From Locusta migratoria (Eukaryota > Arthropoda > Insecta > Orthoptera > Acrididae): a DNA stretch of 64,000 nt. The position numbers and the translations under genes were made by a program. Shown in pieces: positions 33,282 to 45,085 of this stretch. The notes beneath the pieces were generated by a model. It saw nothing but the letters and a program-made list of their open reading frames with translations. It searched no databases and was not told where the DNA came from. Each line of letters begins with the position of its first letter. Within the stretch, counting starts at the first letter, position 1. The DNA lies in NCBI GenBank assembly GCA_026315105.1, contig CM048744.1, positions 657,079,676-657,143,675 on the forward strand, read 5' to 3'.

Positions 33282-33640
33282 TTGTCGACAAAATACAGAC
33301 GCGGGATTTCGTTGAAGTCGTTAAAACAACAATTTGCACACCTCACTAAATCCAGCGAGCTCTACACAGATGCAATACTATTGGGAGAAGCATAGCAATG
33401 CAGCTGAAGCCAGAGGATTGATTACACAGTATACAATGTGACCCCCTACCTTCTGCGCATCTTTTGAGAAACCACGACCACTTGATGTCACACGCAATGT
33501 TATTGGGCATTTTGGAACACATAGTACGCTAGATAGGCATAGTTTTCTCACATCAACTGAGAATCAGAATGACTACAGAACAACAGTAGAACGCTGACAG
33601 AATGTCGTAGGACACCCGGGAATGGAACTCTCCGAAGCCT
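33281..33640. other. No gene seen
   Basis: Short unannotatable spacer between the TA microsatellite and a SINE. Confidence 0.4.
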
Positions 33641-33652
33641 TAGCTGAGGATA

Positions 33653-33851
33653 AAAAATGTTCAAGTGTTTGTATAGCCTATGGGACTTAACTACGGGGTC
33701 ATCAGTCCCTAAACTAACAAACTACTTATGAACTACTTACGAACTAGGACGGCACAAATATCCATGCCCGAGGGGGATTCGAACCCCCGACCGTAGTGGC
33801 CGTGCAGACCGTGACTGGAGAGCCTTAGTCCCCTCGGCCACCGCGGCCGGC
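33653..33851 (-). repeat. tRNA-derived SINE (Leu/Ser-type head), complete
   Basis: Complete copy with a 12-bp target duplication TAGCTGAGGATA (33641-33652 and 33852-33863). Confidence 0.9.
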
Positions 33852-33884
33852 TAGCTGAGGATAGATCCGGTCAGGAGGCGCCAG

Positions 33885-34440
33885 AAACTCGCTCGTTACT
33901 CGTAAGCGCGGCTGCTGCTCGGCAGTGTCTCAACTCCTTAGTTTCCACGTTTCACTGCCGTGCAATGCTACACTCCAGACAAATGTTTTCAGAAAGGACT
34001 TCCTATCATTTAAATTAATATTGGATGTTAACAAGTTTTGCTTCTTTAGGAACACTTTTCTTCCCATAGCCATTCTGCATTTTTTCTCCTTTACTTCGGC
34101 CATCAGAAGTTATCTTTCTACCCAAATAACAAAATTCATCTACTACTTTTATTGTCTTATTACCTAATCTAACTGCTTCTGCATCCCTTGATTGAGATTG
34201 CATTCCATTACCTTCGTTTTATCCTTTTTAATGTTCATTTTATATTTTCCTTTCAAGACACTTCCCATTCCATTCAATTGCTCTTCCAGACCCTTTGCAG
34301 TCTCTGACAAAATTACTATGTCATCGGCAAACCGCAATCTTTTTATTTCTTCTCCCCAAATTTCTCCTTGCATTCCTTCACTGCTTGCTCAATGTACAGA
34401 TTGAACAAGAGTTGCTTTATACGTTCATAATGTGCCCATG
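33885..34440 (-). pseudogene. RTE-like LINE fragment (RT palm end to C-terminal domain)
   Basis: Minus strand: LRFADDIVILSETAKGLEEQ (RT motif C, FADD) and the following KYKMNIKKDKTKVMECN. After a shift, IKVVDEFCYLGRKITSDGRS follows, then RKSFLKTFVWSVALHGSETW. This matches the two larger copies at 36985-38740 and 58195-61345. Both ends are truncated, and there are two frame changes. Confidence 0.82.
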
Positions 34441-35478
34441 TTGAAGAAAACCGTATTCAGTCGTACCCAGCTGGCCGCAGTCACAGAGCGCGAAAGACAC
34501 CATGGAGCGCTGGCTCATTTCCAGATTGTGGGAGACGCAGACGCAGGCGGAACAAAGGCAGCCGCCGGCTGTTGCTGATGTTCCCGTTATTTCCGGAGTT
34601 TCGCAGCCTCCTGCGCCCATACATTAAGTAACAGGTGGAGATGAAATGCAGCCGCGGCTGGAACTGCTGAATTACAGCCGCTGTGTCTACCGAAGTGGGT
34701 GTTGGCTGCAGGCAGCCTTTGGTACCACCTAAGGAACATAGTCTCCCACTTTTCCGGCTCATGAGTAAAACAATGGGCCCGTAGGAAATAAAGAGTATGT
34801 GCTGTACTACGCACACTGGAAAATACGCTTGGCGAGTATTATTTCACACACATACGTACCGTATTATAAGCGTTTCACTACAGATGAAGTTAGACACAGT
34901 TGCGATATATATATCCCAGATATCACATTTTCTCATTACAATTTTCCTCACATCATACACGTGTAAAGGAATAATTGCAATGTAATTATTTTCTCTTTTA
35001 ACCTTAAGCATATTCTGTTAACTCACGCGTAAATTCAGGAGTAGCTACATTTTCTGCATCAATTTTATACCATTACCTCTTTTGGTGAATATTCCAGTAT
35101 GAACAAATGTGTGCAAAACAATGGAACGGACGATTTCCTGCTGCTTGTATGGCTGTTGCTATACTCAATTTCAACATATTTGTTTGAAAAACTGTTTGTG
35201 TGAAAGATTTTGCAAGTACTGGTAGTAAGCAATAAATAAGAGCAATAAATAAATAAAACAAAATAAAATAAAAATAAGGAGTAAAGAATAAATTAAAATA
35301 ATAGTAACAATAATAAGATTGCGCACCTCACAATAATACTGGAAAAAAATGCCGAGTATGCCCAAAAGTTCGGCGCTAGAAGTGTTGATGACAACTGTCC
35401 ATTACAGGCTGATTGTATTGTGTCAACCCGTGGATTACTCCCCAACGTGTCGTAAGGTCGAAAGTTATAGGATAGCGT

Positions 35479-35480
<2 letters not shown>
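34441..35480. other. No gene seen
   Basis: A moderately GC-rich patch at 34440-34740, then AT-rich sequence. Overlapping short frames on both strands lack domains. Confidence 0.45.
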
Positions 35481-35534
<54 letters not shown>

Positions 35535-35570
35535 ACACACACACACACACGAGAGAGAGAGAGAGAGAGA
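35481..35570 (+). repeat. (CT)n(CA)n(GA)n compound microsatellite
   Basis: CT repeat at 35481-35530, CA at 35532-35550, GA at 35551-35570. The CT and GA parts are complementary and could form a hairpin. Confidence 0.95.
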
Positions 35571-35832
35571 CAGAGTGGCGATTGTATCGCGTACAGGAAA
35601 CATAGAGGAGCAACTGGCGAGGCCGTTATTTTGTCGGTTCATGTCAAAAGGTTTCCGACATGATTATAACAACGTGACAGGAACTAACTGACTTTGAACG
35701 CGGCATGACAATTGGAGCTTGGCACAAGGGTCGTTCTGTTTCGAAAAACGTTATGAAATTCAGTATTCCGAACGCTACAGTTTCAAGTGTGCGTGACAGG
35801 AATATCATGATGTAAGGCTCCATCTTTCACCA

Positions 35833-36030
35833 AAATGTTCAAATGTTTGTTAAGCTTATGGGACTTAACTACGGGGTCATCAGTCCCTAAACTTACAAAC
35901 TACTTATGAACTACTTACGAACTAGGACGGCACAAATATCCATGCCCGAGGGGGGATTCGAACCCCCGACCGTAGTGGCCGTGCTGACCGTGACTGGAGC
36001 GCCTCAGTCACCTCGGCCACCGCGGCCGGC
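35833..36030 (-). repeat. tRNA-derived SINE (Leu/Ser-type head), complete
   Basis: Complete copy with a 12-bp target duplication CATCTTTCACCA (35821-35832 and 36031-36042). Confidence 0.92.
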
Positions 36031-36224
36031 CATCTTTCACCACAGACAACCGAAAGTGCAACCGCGTTTAAGTAGATTAACAAGCAACAAAATACATGTG
36101 AGAACGGGACCTATACGCAGTTCCATTTTAGTTTCTTCTTGAGGATTGCCAGTAGTCACAGCAGAGCATGAGACGTCGTCAACGACTTTGAGCTCAGCGT
36201 CCTGGACTGGTCCCGCTCTCCCAG

Positions 36225-36330
36225 TACACATTTTGTCAAAAGCCCTCCGGAAATCTAGAAAAACGGAATCTATTTTATATCCCTTGTCGATAGCACTCAT
36301 CACATCATATGATGAGGTTAGAGCTCGGTA
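36225..36330 (-). pseudogene. Possible RT motif-A fragment (CR1-like)
   Basis: The minus-strand frame reads SAIDKGYKIDSVFLDFRRAFDK, which resembles RT motif A and its lead-in (FLDFxKAFD). The phrase ATCCCTTGTCGATAGCACTCATCAC is shared with 42270-42297 (minus), at the edge of the CR1-like relic there. It is too short for a firm call. Confidence 0.4.
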
Positions 36331-36462
36331 TAAGCTTGGTAAAAGGTGATAGTAGGGTTCGAGTGCGCAGGAAAGTAAACGCAGAAAGGAGTGCGTCGTA
36401 ATTTCATGTCCTATGGCAGCAGACGACGGATTCGAGTACCTTAGAGAACAGTACTAACACAT

Positions 36463-36695
36463 GAAACTTCCTGGCAGATTAAAATTGCGTGCCGGAATTG
36501 GTATTCGAACCTGGGACCTTTACCTTCCGCGGGCAAGTGATCTACCTCTGAGCTATCCCGACGCGACTCACGGTCTCGCCCCGCAACTTCAATCCTGCCA
36601 GTACTTTGTCTCCTACTTTCCAAACAATTTTAATCTGTGGGGAAGTTTCATATCAGCACACACTCCGCTGCATAGTGAAAGTTTCATTCAGTAAT
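36463..36695. repeat. tRNA-derived SINE (Arg/Ala-type head), inverted junction
   Basis: 36463-36623 is a minus-strand copy (head, B box and body; body end TGAAACTTCCTGGCAGATTA on the plus strand). At 36624 the sequence flips to a plus-strand body end with GGAAGTTTCATATCAGC. Two partial copies in opposite orientation are joined. Confidence 0.75.
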
Positions 36696-36984
36696 ACTAC
36701 AGTCTAACGTACACAGTCGGGACACTCACTACACTACTGGGAAAATTGTTACGACGACACTAGCGCTTCTAATGGCACGCTAGGCGTCGGAAGAGTTATG
36801 TTTCTTCATAATTACTTTTCTACGTAATTAAACAAATAGTTTCTGCAATTTTACGTTGCAAGTATTGGTAAAATACGATAGACATAATTATTCGCGAAGT
36901 GAATATGAATCAGTAGAATTTCACTGATTAAATTATACAAACAACAACTTATTCATAAGGCAAAGGAGAAAACATAAAAATTCA
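36696..36984. other. No gene seen
   Basis: AT-rich lead-in to the RTE-like relic. Confidence 0.4.
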
Positions 36985-38740
36985 GTAAATGAAACAGGCA
37001 AAATGGAGTACAGACAATTAAAAAATGAAATAGACAGGAAATGCAAATTTGGCTAAACAGGAGTGGCTAGAACAATGCAAGGATGTAGAAGAATATATAA
37101 ATAGAGGAAAAATAGATGAAGCCTACAGGGAAATAAAAGAGATATTTGGAGACAAGAAAATAGCTCTATGCATATCAAGAACATAGATGGAAAACCAGTT
37201 CTCAACAAAGAAGTGAAAGCTGAAAGGTGGAAACATTATACAGAGAGGCTCTTCAAAGGAAATGAACTTAGAGGCAATATTGTAGGAAGGGAAGAAGAAG
37301 TAGATGAGGATGAAATAGGAGATACCATACTGAGAGATGAATTTGACACAGCACTGAAAGACGTAAGTCGAAACAAGGCCTCTGGATCGGACGACATTCC
37401 CTCAGAAGGACAGAAGTCTCTGGGATCCCCAGCCATGACAAAACAATTTCACCTGGTAAGAAAGATCTATGAAATAGGAGAAATACCCTCAGACTTTAAC
37501 ATAATAATCCCTAATCCAGGAAAAGTAGGTACAGACAGGTGTGAGAATTACAGAACCACCAGTTAATAAGTGATGGTAGCAAAATACTAACACGAATTAC
37601 CTACAGAAAGATGGATTCCGGATTCTGGAGAAATGTAGGAACACGGTAGGCAATTTTCACTTTACAATTATTATTAGAAGATAGATTAAGGAGAGGCAAA
37701 CCTACATTCCTAGCTTTTGTAGATCTGGAGAAAAGTTTTGACAATGTTGATTTGAATACACTCTTTCAACTGAAATCAGCAGGAGTAAAATATAGGGAAC
37801 GGAAGGTTATTTACAACTTGCACAAAGTCCAGACGGCGGTTGTCAGAGTTGAAGGGCATGAAAGGGATGCATTGTTTGGGAAGGGAGTAAGACAGGGTTG
37901 TAGCCTCTCTCCAATGCTATTCAGTTTGTATATTGAGCAAGCTATGAAGGAAAGCATGGAGATATTAAGAGAAGGAATTAAAGTTCAGGGCGAGGGAATA
38001 AAAATATTGCGTTTTGCCGATGACATAGTAATTCTGTCAGAGACAGCAAAGGACCTGGATGAACAGTTGAACGGAATGGTCAGTGTGCATATAAGATGAA
38101 CATTAACAAGAGCAAAACAAGGATGATGGAGTGCCATATAAGAAAATCAGGCGATTCTGGTGGAATTAGATTAGATAACAATACAATATAGGTGTTAGAT
38201 GAGTTTTGTGACCTGGATAGAGTATAGAGGATATAAAATGCAGAATGGCAATGGGAAGATAAAGAGACATTTGTTAACTTCGAATTTGAATTTAGGCGTA
38301 AGGAAGTCGTTTCTGAAGGCATTTGTGTGGAGTGTTGCCTTGTATGGGAGTGAAACATGGACGATAAACAGCGGGTATAGGAAGAGATTAGAGGCTTTTG
38401 AAATGTGGTACTACAGAAGAATGCAAAAGATTAGATGGGTGGATCGCATAACTCATGAGGAGGTACTGAACAGAATTGGCGAGAAAAGGAATTTCTGTCA
38501 TATCTTGACTAAAAGAAGGGCTCGATTGGTAGGACACTTTCTTAGGTATCAAGCAATAGTGAACTCAGCGCTGAAGGGAAGTGTGTGGGATAAAATTCGC
38601 AGAGACAGACCAAGAAATGAATACAGTAAGCAGATTCAGATTGATGTGGGTTGCAGTTCTTATGAGGAGGTGAAGAGGCTTGCTGAGGATAGAGCAGGGT
38701 GGTGAGCTGGACTGAAGACCACAACAACAACAACAACAAT
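36985..38740 (+). pseudogene. RTE-like LINE, 5' truncated, reverse transcriptase relic
   Basis: The linker before the RT is at 37030-37560 (DGKPVLNKEVKAERWKHYTE). The RT follows with FLAFVDLEKSFDNVD (motif A, about 37708-37752), GVRQGCSLSPMLFSLYIEQA (motif B) and LRFADDIVILSETAKDLDEQ (motif C), then the C-terminal domain to 38705 (FVWSVALYGSETWTINS; LTKRRARLVGHFLRY). The 3' end carries five CAA units (38715-38738), in keeping with the short tandem-repeat ends of RTE-type LINEs. The endonuclease is missing, and several stops and frameshifts are present. The catalytic Asp pair survives. Confidence 0.85.
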
Positions 38741-40089
38741 CCGAATTAACAGGAATTACTATTTTCAATTATTACACCTAAAGGATCAAATTGCGGATCT
38801 AAGCTTTCAAGTGTAAGTTAGTTGAGTAGTTTAGGAGTTCAGGAGAAAAAAAAGAGCTCTACAACATCTAAGAAAAATGAAATGCATTATATTCTCTCTA
38901 GTTTCCAAGTAATAAAACCAATCCAAAATTGCGTAAAGGTGGATTAACGAATTTGAATGATTTGAGGAAAGAAATTTGTTTTGACTCGTTTTATTCTCTG
39001 AAGACAAATGAACATCGGAGTTGAAAGCAAGATACACATACAATTGAGCACATAACACATTATACGAATTTACAAAACATTATAAACACTCCTACAGCGA
39101 GTTACTGGTAAGTCGAAAAAAAATGTTTTTGATTCTAAACACTTGTGACAACCATATCTCACTGGAAACCGTGGCGTAATCGGGAGGAATATTCCGATAC
39201 CAGATTTCTGTGAATGTAACTAACGTTTTCAACAGTCCTAAACTTTAATACCCCTCGAAACACCGGCAAATGCACGCACTACTCTACCAAAACTGTGCTG
39301 GCTGGCGATGTCGGACACGCGACGGTGGACGGCAGCTGTGTGCGTCGATAGCTGTAAGTCGCGGACACGAAGATAATTCCGCTTTGTATTCCAGATATTT
39401 AACTACTATCAGCCAACTTCAACCCTGGTGGATCTCAGTGCCTACGATCTCACTCATTCGGCTATGTCGTGCCACTACAGACACATGTGAAACACGAATC
39501 TACTGTAGGCAGAGGAGACACCAGAACTATGACAATCGCAATTAGCGTGTCGATGCGTCTAATATCACCCTGGCTGACCTAGCTCTCGGCGCTATTAGCA
39601 CAAATTTTGGAGCAACTCCAAAAGTTGTACCACAAACTCTAAGTATAGCTTCTCGACAACAAATATAAAATGAGAGCAGAAGAGAAGCGACTGCTCTCCT
39701 CGGCTACTCCAACACCAGTCTCGTTCTCTCCCCTTCTAAAATCTCCGTCTCCTCTCTGCAAAGCCTCCAGGCTCCGCCTATCTCTACTCAAACGCCAATT
39801 CACAGCTACGCACCAAAGTACGGCCAATATAGGCTTGCGTTCGGAAGTCGGACAGCCGCATCACCTTACTATAAAACAGCAGCCAATGGCCAGCTCTCCC
39901 GTGTTTCCACCGGTTTGGCCTCGCCCTTACGTCCAGCGTTCTCACGGTAGCGGCGGATGGCCTTCAGGCACCTTCGAAAACACGACCAGCAAGCTGTTCC
40001 CAGGAAACGGCCAAACTCTTTCGCTGTTTTATAATTGCGGTGCCCGCCAGCTTGGCGCCAGAAACGTACATGTCCTAGCGGGTGCCACC
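38741..40089. other. No gene seen
   Basis: AT-rich to 39240, then average composition. The 177-codon frame at 39670-40203 runs into the SINE at 40092 and has no domain, so it is not called as a gene. Confidence 0.5.
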
Positions 40090-40091
40090 CT

Positions 40092-40298
40092 GGCCGGTCG
40101 CAGTGGCCGAGCGGTCTGCGGCATGCCAGTCACGATCTGCACGGACGGTGCGTTCGGGGGGTTCGAATCCCCTCTCGGGCATGGATATTTGTGCTGTCCT
40201 TAGTCTTAGTTAGTTCATAAGTAGTTTGTAAGTTTAGGGACTGACGACCCCGTAGTTAAGTCCCATAAGCTATACAAACATTTGAACATTTTTGAACC
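40092..40298 (+). repeat. tRNA-derived SINE (Leu/Ser-type head)
   Basis: Plus strand, full head GGCCGAGCGGTCTGCGGC and B box GGTTCGAATCCC. The tail runs through GGACTGACGACCCCGTAG to TTTGAACC. Target duplication unclear (CCACCCTGG against CCACCTGG). Confidence 0.85.
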
Positions 40299-41284
40299 AC
40301 CTGGCGTTCGCCAACTCGGCGCCAGACGTCTCAGATCTCCCTTCACAAAACATCGTACACCGCCCATGAAGATTATTGTATTGCTCCAGACACTCCCGCG
40401 TAGCCGACGCCAGACAGATACTTAGAAGGCTCATTCCTCAGTACTACATGCTGTGGGCTTCAGCAGTAAGGAATCTTCCGGGAACCGCTGATCCTCTGAA
40501 TCACGGAGGCACCCTCGTGCTCGCCATTGGTCGCTGTTAGCTCTGAATGTGTGTTTTTCCCCCCTGCTACAGGCCTCACACAACAACATTTCTCTTTCGC
40601 CACAAGTTATTAAATCGATAACCTACGAATAATCTAATAAAATTAACAAGGTTGCGTTGTCATTTTACTGTTGGAAAGCAACGTGGCATTACTGAAATCT
40701 CTCAATCTTTTCACCAGATTCACTTAAGATTAATGCTTCAAAGCGATTTTTAGAAACAAATTGCGAACATTTCGCTACCTGACAATGCCTGCCAGCGATA
40801 ATACGAGAAAATGTTAATACAAACATACTGGACGGGAGAATTTTTTAATCAATTTACTCTCAAATTAGTCCAAAACGAAATTTATTGAAACACATCACCG
40901 GTATTAGAGTCGTGACTTGTGCCCAGCATAACTTTTGGCAGAAATGTGCCAGGCCCAACATAACCCAGTTTATTGATTAGTTATGTGAGATTAAACTAAA
41001 TAAATAGTATTAAAATTTAGCTAGGCTTAATAATGGAGCCAGCCATCTCTCTTATTAAATACACCAGAACTTTATTCTGCAACTAACGCGACGTCATACG
41101 CAGTTACGGTACTACCCCATCCACCAATCCAGCAGACATGCTACAGGAAGTAGGTGGTCTGCCACAGCTGTGACCTCTTTCGTTGAACCTGAAGTGTAAA
41201 AACAGGTAGTGTGCGATTTATTCTGCGTCACCCGTAAAACTGCAAAGCGTGTCACGCTTTGATCAATTTACACGAATAGTGTAC
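40299..41284. other. No gene seen
   Basis: The element-like phrase GCCAACTCGGCGCCAGACG (40311) resembles GCCAGCTTGGCGCCAGA (40047) on the other side of the SINE. No coding support. Confidence 0.4.
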
Positions 41285-42320
41285 AAATCACATTGAAGAA
41301 CATGACAGAGGGTGTAACAAACAGCTATTATGATATTTCAGTGCAGTTCCAGTCTCTAACACGGCGTGGAAAAATGGAACACCTAACTCTTTCTGTTTCC
41401 GATTTGATGTCTCTTGATAAAATAATTACGGTCATGTCTCCCTATGTAGGTGGGTGTCAACAAAATATGTTCGCATTTGGAAGAGGAAGTTGGTGTAAGA
41501 AATTTTGCAAATAAATCTAGCAGCAACGAATAACGCCGTTTTTAAAATATTTCCTCACGAATTCGTGCTGTATTTCCTTGACACTCTCTCCCCTATATTG
41601 CGATAATACTAAACGAGCTGTCCTTTGAACTTTCTCTATGCCGTCCGTCAGTCCCGCTTGGTGGGGTCCTACAATGCACAGCAATACTCTAAAATAGGAC
41701 GCACCAATGTAGGCTGTTTCTTTAGTAAAACTGTTGCATTTTCTAATTCTTCTGCTAATGAAAAGTGGCAGTTGGTTCGCCTTTCCTACTATATTTTCCT
41801 AATCTTCGTCCATATTTAAGTTGTTGGTAATTATTATTCTTAGGTATTTAGTTGCATTTAGTGCCTGTAGATTTGACTGATTTATTGTGTAAATGAAATT
41901 TACATATGAATGACTTCACACTTATCAATTGCATATTTTCGCACCATACAGATTTTAGAATTCCGTTTGATCTTCTGGTGACTTTACTAATCGTTAAACG
42001 ACAACATCATCGGCGAATTGTCTAATACAGTTACTCAGACTGTACCCTAAATCGTTTGTAAAGGTAAGGAGTAGTACTGAGTCTATAACACTTTGCTGGG
42101 TAACGCCACATATCACTTCTGTTTGACAATCACTTTCCGTAAATTACAACACACTGTGTCCTTTCTGACAGGAAATCAGGAATCCAATCGCAGGCAATTT
42201 GATTGAAAGACGCTAGTGATGAACAGTGACAGAAGCCTTGTGGAAATGTAGAAAAAGGGAAACTATTTGATATCCCTTGTCGATAGCACTCATCACTCCA
42301 TGTGATTAATGAGCTAGCTG
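41285..42320 (-). pseudogene. CR1-like LINE, RT core and C-terminal relic
   Basis: Minus strand, from high to low coordinates: a motif-A lead-in near 42300, FNQIACDWIPDFLSERTQCV (fingers/palm insert), remnants of the PQGSVL region, RQFADDVVV (motif C, near 41998-42026), and the C-terminal stretch GIEKVQRTARLVLSQYRGES. Many stops and shifts. The 3' part repeats 32735-33215. The order of blocks is that of CR1/jockey-type ORF2. The endonuclease is not present. Confidence 0.75.
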
Positions 42321-43103
42321 TGTTTCACAATAACGATCCTTCATTGAGTATAGTGACTTGGGTCAATAGGTCGTTTTGTCATTTACACATATCCTTTCAA
42401 GACACACAGAAAAGAATGTTTTCGGTCTAACCTATCATACCACCTACTGCTAAAGAAATATTCGTGATCCATGGGACTTTTTTTCCAGATTACATTTCGC
42501 GTTATACAAGCTGCTAGCTGGGCTTTCCTTGCGGTTGCGGAAATACTTCGGAAGCTTTGATGTGCCGAGAAGGAGGCTCCTTTGGCAGGCCTCCGGTTAT
42601 TCGTGGAGCGCGGATATTGTTGTGCCCGGGGCGGTCCGGCCCTGCTGTCGCGCGGTCATCCTTGCCAAACAGGAGGCGGGATCGATGTCCTGCTCCACAG
42701 CGGGCTGGACACCGCCGGGTCCTCCGCCACGAGCATCAATTAGCGGACTCAAGTGTTCTGAGGATTCAATTTAATGGCCTTAATAGTTTATGCCACACAG
42801 CTCGCTAACCAAAACACAGCTGCAATAACGACCGGAGTTGTCACGACCAATTTCATTTAGGAGGTAACATGCTGGAGAAAGTGAAGTGTCGCGTATTGTG
42901 ATGACATGGAAGTGATTTGGACCACTGTAGATACGGACGCGGGAACACAGACAATCGGCAACCAATTCCGCAAGAGGTCGCGCTTTACTAACTGTATTAC
43001 GTGATCGAAATCTGACTGCCCTAACCGCAGTTAATGATCTCGTGCACGAAATATCAAGTCGACATTGAAAAAATTCTATTACATGGTTCCATAAGACCTG
43101 TCT
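42321..43103. other. No gene seen
   Basis: A GC-rich patch at 42520-42740 with short overlapping frames and no domains. Confidence 0.45.
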
Positions 43104-43105
43104 TA

Positions 43106-44033
43106 CAGGGTGTTACAAAAAGATACGGCCAAACTTTCAGGAAACATTCCTCACACACAGAGAAACAAAATATGTTACGTGGACATATGTCCGGAAAAGC
43201 TTAATTTCCATGTTAGAGCACTGAAATGAGGAGCGACAATTTACTGGATGAACCATTCGCAGAAGTGTACCCGTGGAGGCCAGTCAGCTGCTGATAGTGC
43301 CTGCATACGCTGTACATGGTACGAAAACAATTGGTTCTCCCGTAGCACTCTCCATACAGTGATGTGGTCAACGTTAACTTGTACAGCAGCAACTTCTATG
43401 ACGCTGACATTAGGGTTATTGTCAACTGCACGGAGAATTGCCTCATACATTTTTTGTGTCCTCGTCGTTCTAGGTCTTCCCTAGTCGCGAGTCATAGACT
43501 GGAATATTCCGTGCTCCCTAAGACGCCGATCAATTGATTCGAACGTCTTTCTGTCGGGACACCTTCGTTCTGAAAATCTGTCTCGATACAAACGTACCGC
43601 GCCACGGCTATTGCCCCGTGCTAATCCATACATCAAATGGGCATCTGCCAACTCCGCATTTGTTAACATTGCACTGACTGCAAAACCACGTTCGCGATGA
43701 ACACTAACCAGTTGATGCTACGTACTGATGTGCTTGATGCTAGTACTGTAAAGCAAAGCGTCGCATGTCAACACAAGCACTGAAGTTAACATTACCTTCC
43801 TTCAATTCGGCCAACTGGCGGTGAATCGAGGAAGTACAGTACATACAAACGAAACAATTGGGTATCTTGACAATTGTCTGCACGAATTATTTCAATTTAC
43901 ATTTAAAGAGAAATACTAAAATGAGCTCTGACATGGAAATTAAGCGTCTCCGGACACATGTCCACATATTTCCTTTCTTTGTGTGTGAGGAATGTTTCCT
44001 TAAAGTTTGGCCGTACCTTTTTGTAACACCCTG
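43106..44033. mobile_element. 928-bp Tc1/mariner-superfamily element, internally deleted, with complete ends
   Basis: Terminal inverted repeats of about 90 bp start CAGGGTGTTACAAAAAG at both ends. They continue through GGCCAAACTTT, GGAAACATTCCTCACACA and GGACA(C/T)(A/G)TGTCC. The element is flanked by the TA dinucleotide (43104-43105 and 44034-44035). It contains only the DNA-binding part of a transposase (43241-43669, minus). Both ends are well preserved, so it could have been mobilised in trans. Confidence 0.9.
43241..43669 (-). pseudogene. Truncated transposase, DUF4817 DNA-binding domain only
   Basis: Starts MLTNAELADAHLMYGLARGN and continues GAVRLYRDRFSERRCPDRKTF, the DUF4817 helix-turn-helix. 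A single in-frame TAG then interrupts the same frame, which resumes as MYEAILRAVDNNPNVSV and ITVWRVLRENQLFSYHVQ, and ends FCEWFIQ. That is where the DDE catalytic domain would begin; it is absent, replaced directly by the terminal repeat side. The protein would bind DNA but not cut it. Confidence 0.8.
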
Positions 44034-44231
44034 TATAATTCACAATTTACGTAAACAGGTAGTTTCACAGGCCAAAAGAGACGTGCCCTCATTGGAGGAC
44101 AGTGTACAGACAACAATGCGATTTAATCTGAGGCCTGCGTATACTCTTTGATGTGATATCTGTTTTACCTTCGTGTATTATCCAAGAGACCACTCTTCAA
44201 TGCAGCAGATCCATTTTAATTAGCTTTTTGT

Positions 44232-44256
44232 AAAAAAAAAAAAAAAAAAAAAAAAA
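44232..44256 (+). repeat. Poly(A) run
   Basis: Twenty-five A directly before the foldback element. It may be the tail of a lost retroelement or the insertion site. Confidence 0.9.
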
Positions 44257-44615
44257 CAGTCTTGGTTGCACAAGAGCGATGTTTCATTTGTTTATAGATG
44301 ACACAATTCGCCTCTTCTGGGCATCGTCAAACACTGAAAAGGGTGAAATTTACAAACTTGTTTAAAAAACAGGAGCTAACTAAAAATATGTAAGATTGTT
44401 TCCTAAGGAATAAATATTAGAAACAGGGAAGGAGCAGACTGACTATTCCCTATATGTAATATTTTGCCTTGGGAAAGATTTTACATATTTTAGTTAACTC
44501 CTCTTTTTTAAAGAAGTTTGTAATTTCCGCCGTTTCAACTTCTGACGATGCCCAGAGGAGGCGAAACGTGTCATGTATAAATAAATGAAAGATCGATTTT
44601 GTGCAACCAAGACTG
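44257..44615. mobile_element. Foldback element with hammerhead-like motifs in both arms
   Basis: Arms of about 150 bp: CAGTCTTGGTTGCACAA at 44257 and its complement ending at 44615. Matching inner blocks include GCCTCTTCTGGGCATCGTC and TACATATTTTAGTTA. The centre is near 44437. Each arm has an outward-facing hammerhead-like site, better preserved on the plus strand (44541-44573). No coding capacity. Confidence 0.75.
44541..44573 (+). ncRNA. Hammerhead ribozyme-like motif, partly degenerate
   Basis: CTGACGA (44542-44548, fits CUGANGA); a short stem II GCC/GGC; GAAAC (44563-44567); a minimal stem III; then GTC (44570-44572). Core bases are intact but stem I pairs poorly and stem II is only three pairs, so it is probably inactive. 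The mirror site in the left arm has lost the GAAAC. Confidence 0.45.
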
Positions 44616-44929
44616 GTTTTTACCAAAATATCTATTACGGTTGCTGTGCCAGCGTCACAAAGATATGGATTGGAGGGATTTTATTATTTTATTAGTCTTC
44701 ATATGAGTTACCTGCACTTTTACGGATATGACTAAGGTGACAGAAATGAACCGACATTTGAGTCTTCATTTCAGGGGATTAGATAGTCGACTTTTAAGGC
44801 CAGTGAGACAGGTGCACATCCAGTCATAACTGTTTATAGATCAACAGGCAGTGCATTTAGATTCCGTACAAGGTGCTACGCTATGTAGAGCAGTGCCTCA
44901 ATACTTGCCCAGCATGGGAATACCCGCGC
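44616..44929. other. No gene seen
   Basis: Short spacer without coding or repeat signal. Confidence 0.4.
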
Positions 44930-45085
44930 GGTCTAAGGTACGAAGTTACGAATTGTGCGGCCGCTCCCGTTGGAGGCTACAGTCCTGCCTGGGGTATGTG
45001 TGCATGTATGTGTGTGTGTGTGTGTGTTTGTGTGTTTGTTTAGTCCGCAGCATAAATTAAGTAGTTTGTAAGTCTACGGAAATAT
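44930..45085 (+). repeat. Diverged tRNA-derived SINE
   Basis: Head GCGCGGTCTAAGG..., weak B box, a TG-rich middle (45001-45036) and tail AAGTAGTTTGTAAGTCTACG, the same tail logic as the other Leu/Ser-head SINEs. Confidence 0.6.

Noticed and set aside
34481..34816. 111-codon minus-strand frame
   Set aside because: No recognisable domain; three overlapping frames on both strands indicate composition bias.
39670..40203. 177-codon plus-strand frame
   Set aside because: It runs into a SINE head, is Ser/Pro/Arg rich by composition, and has no start context or domain.
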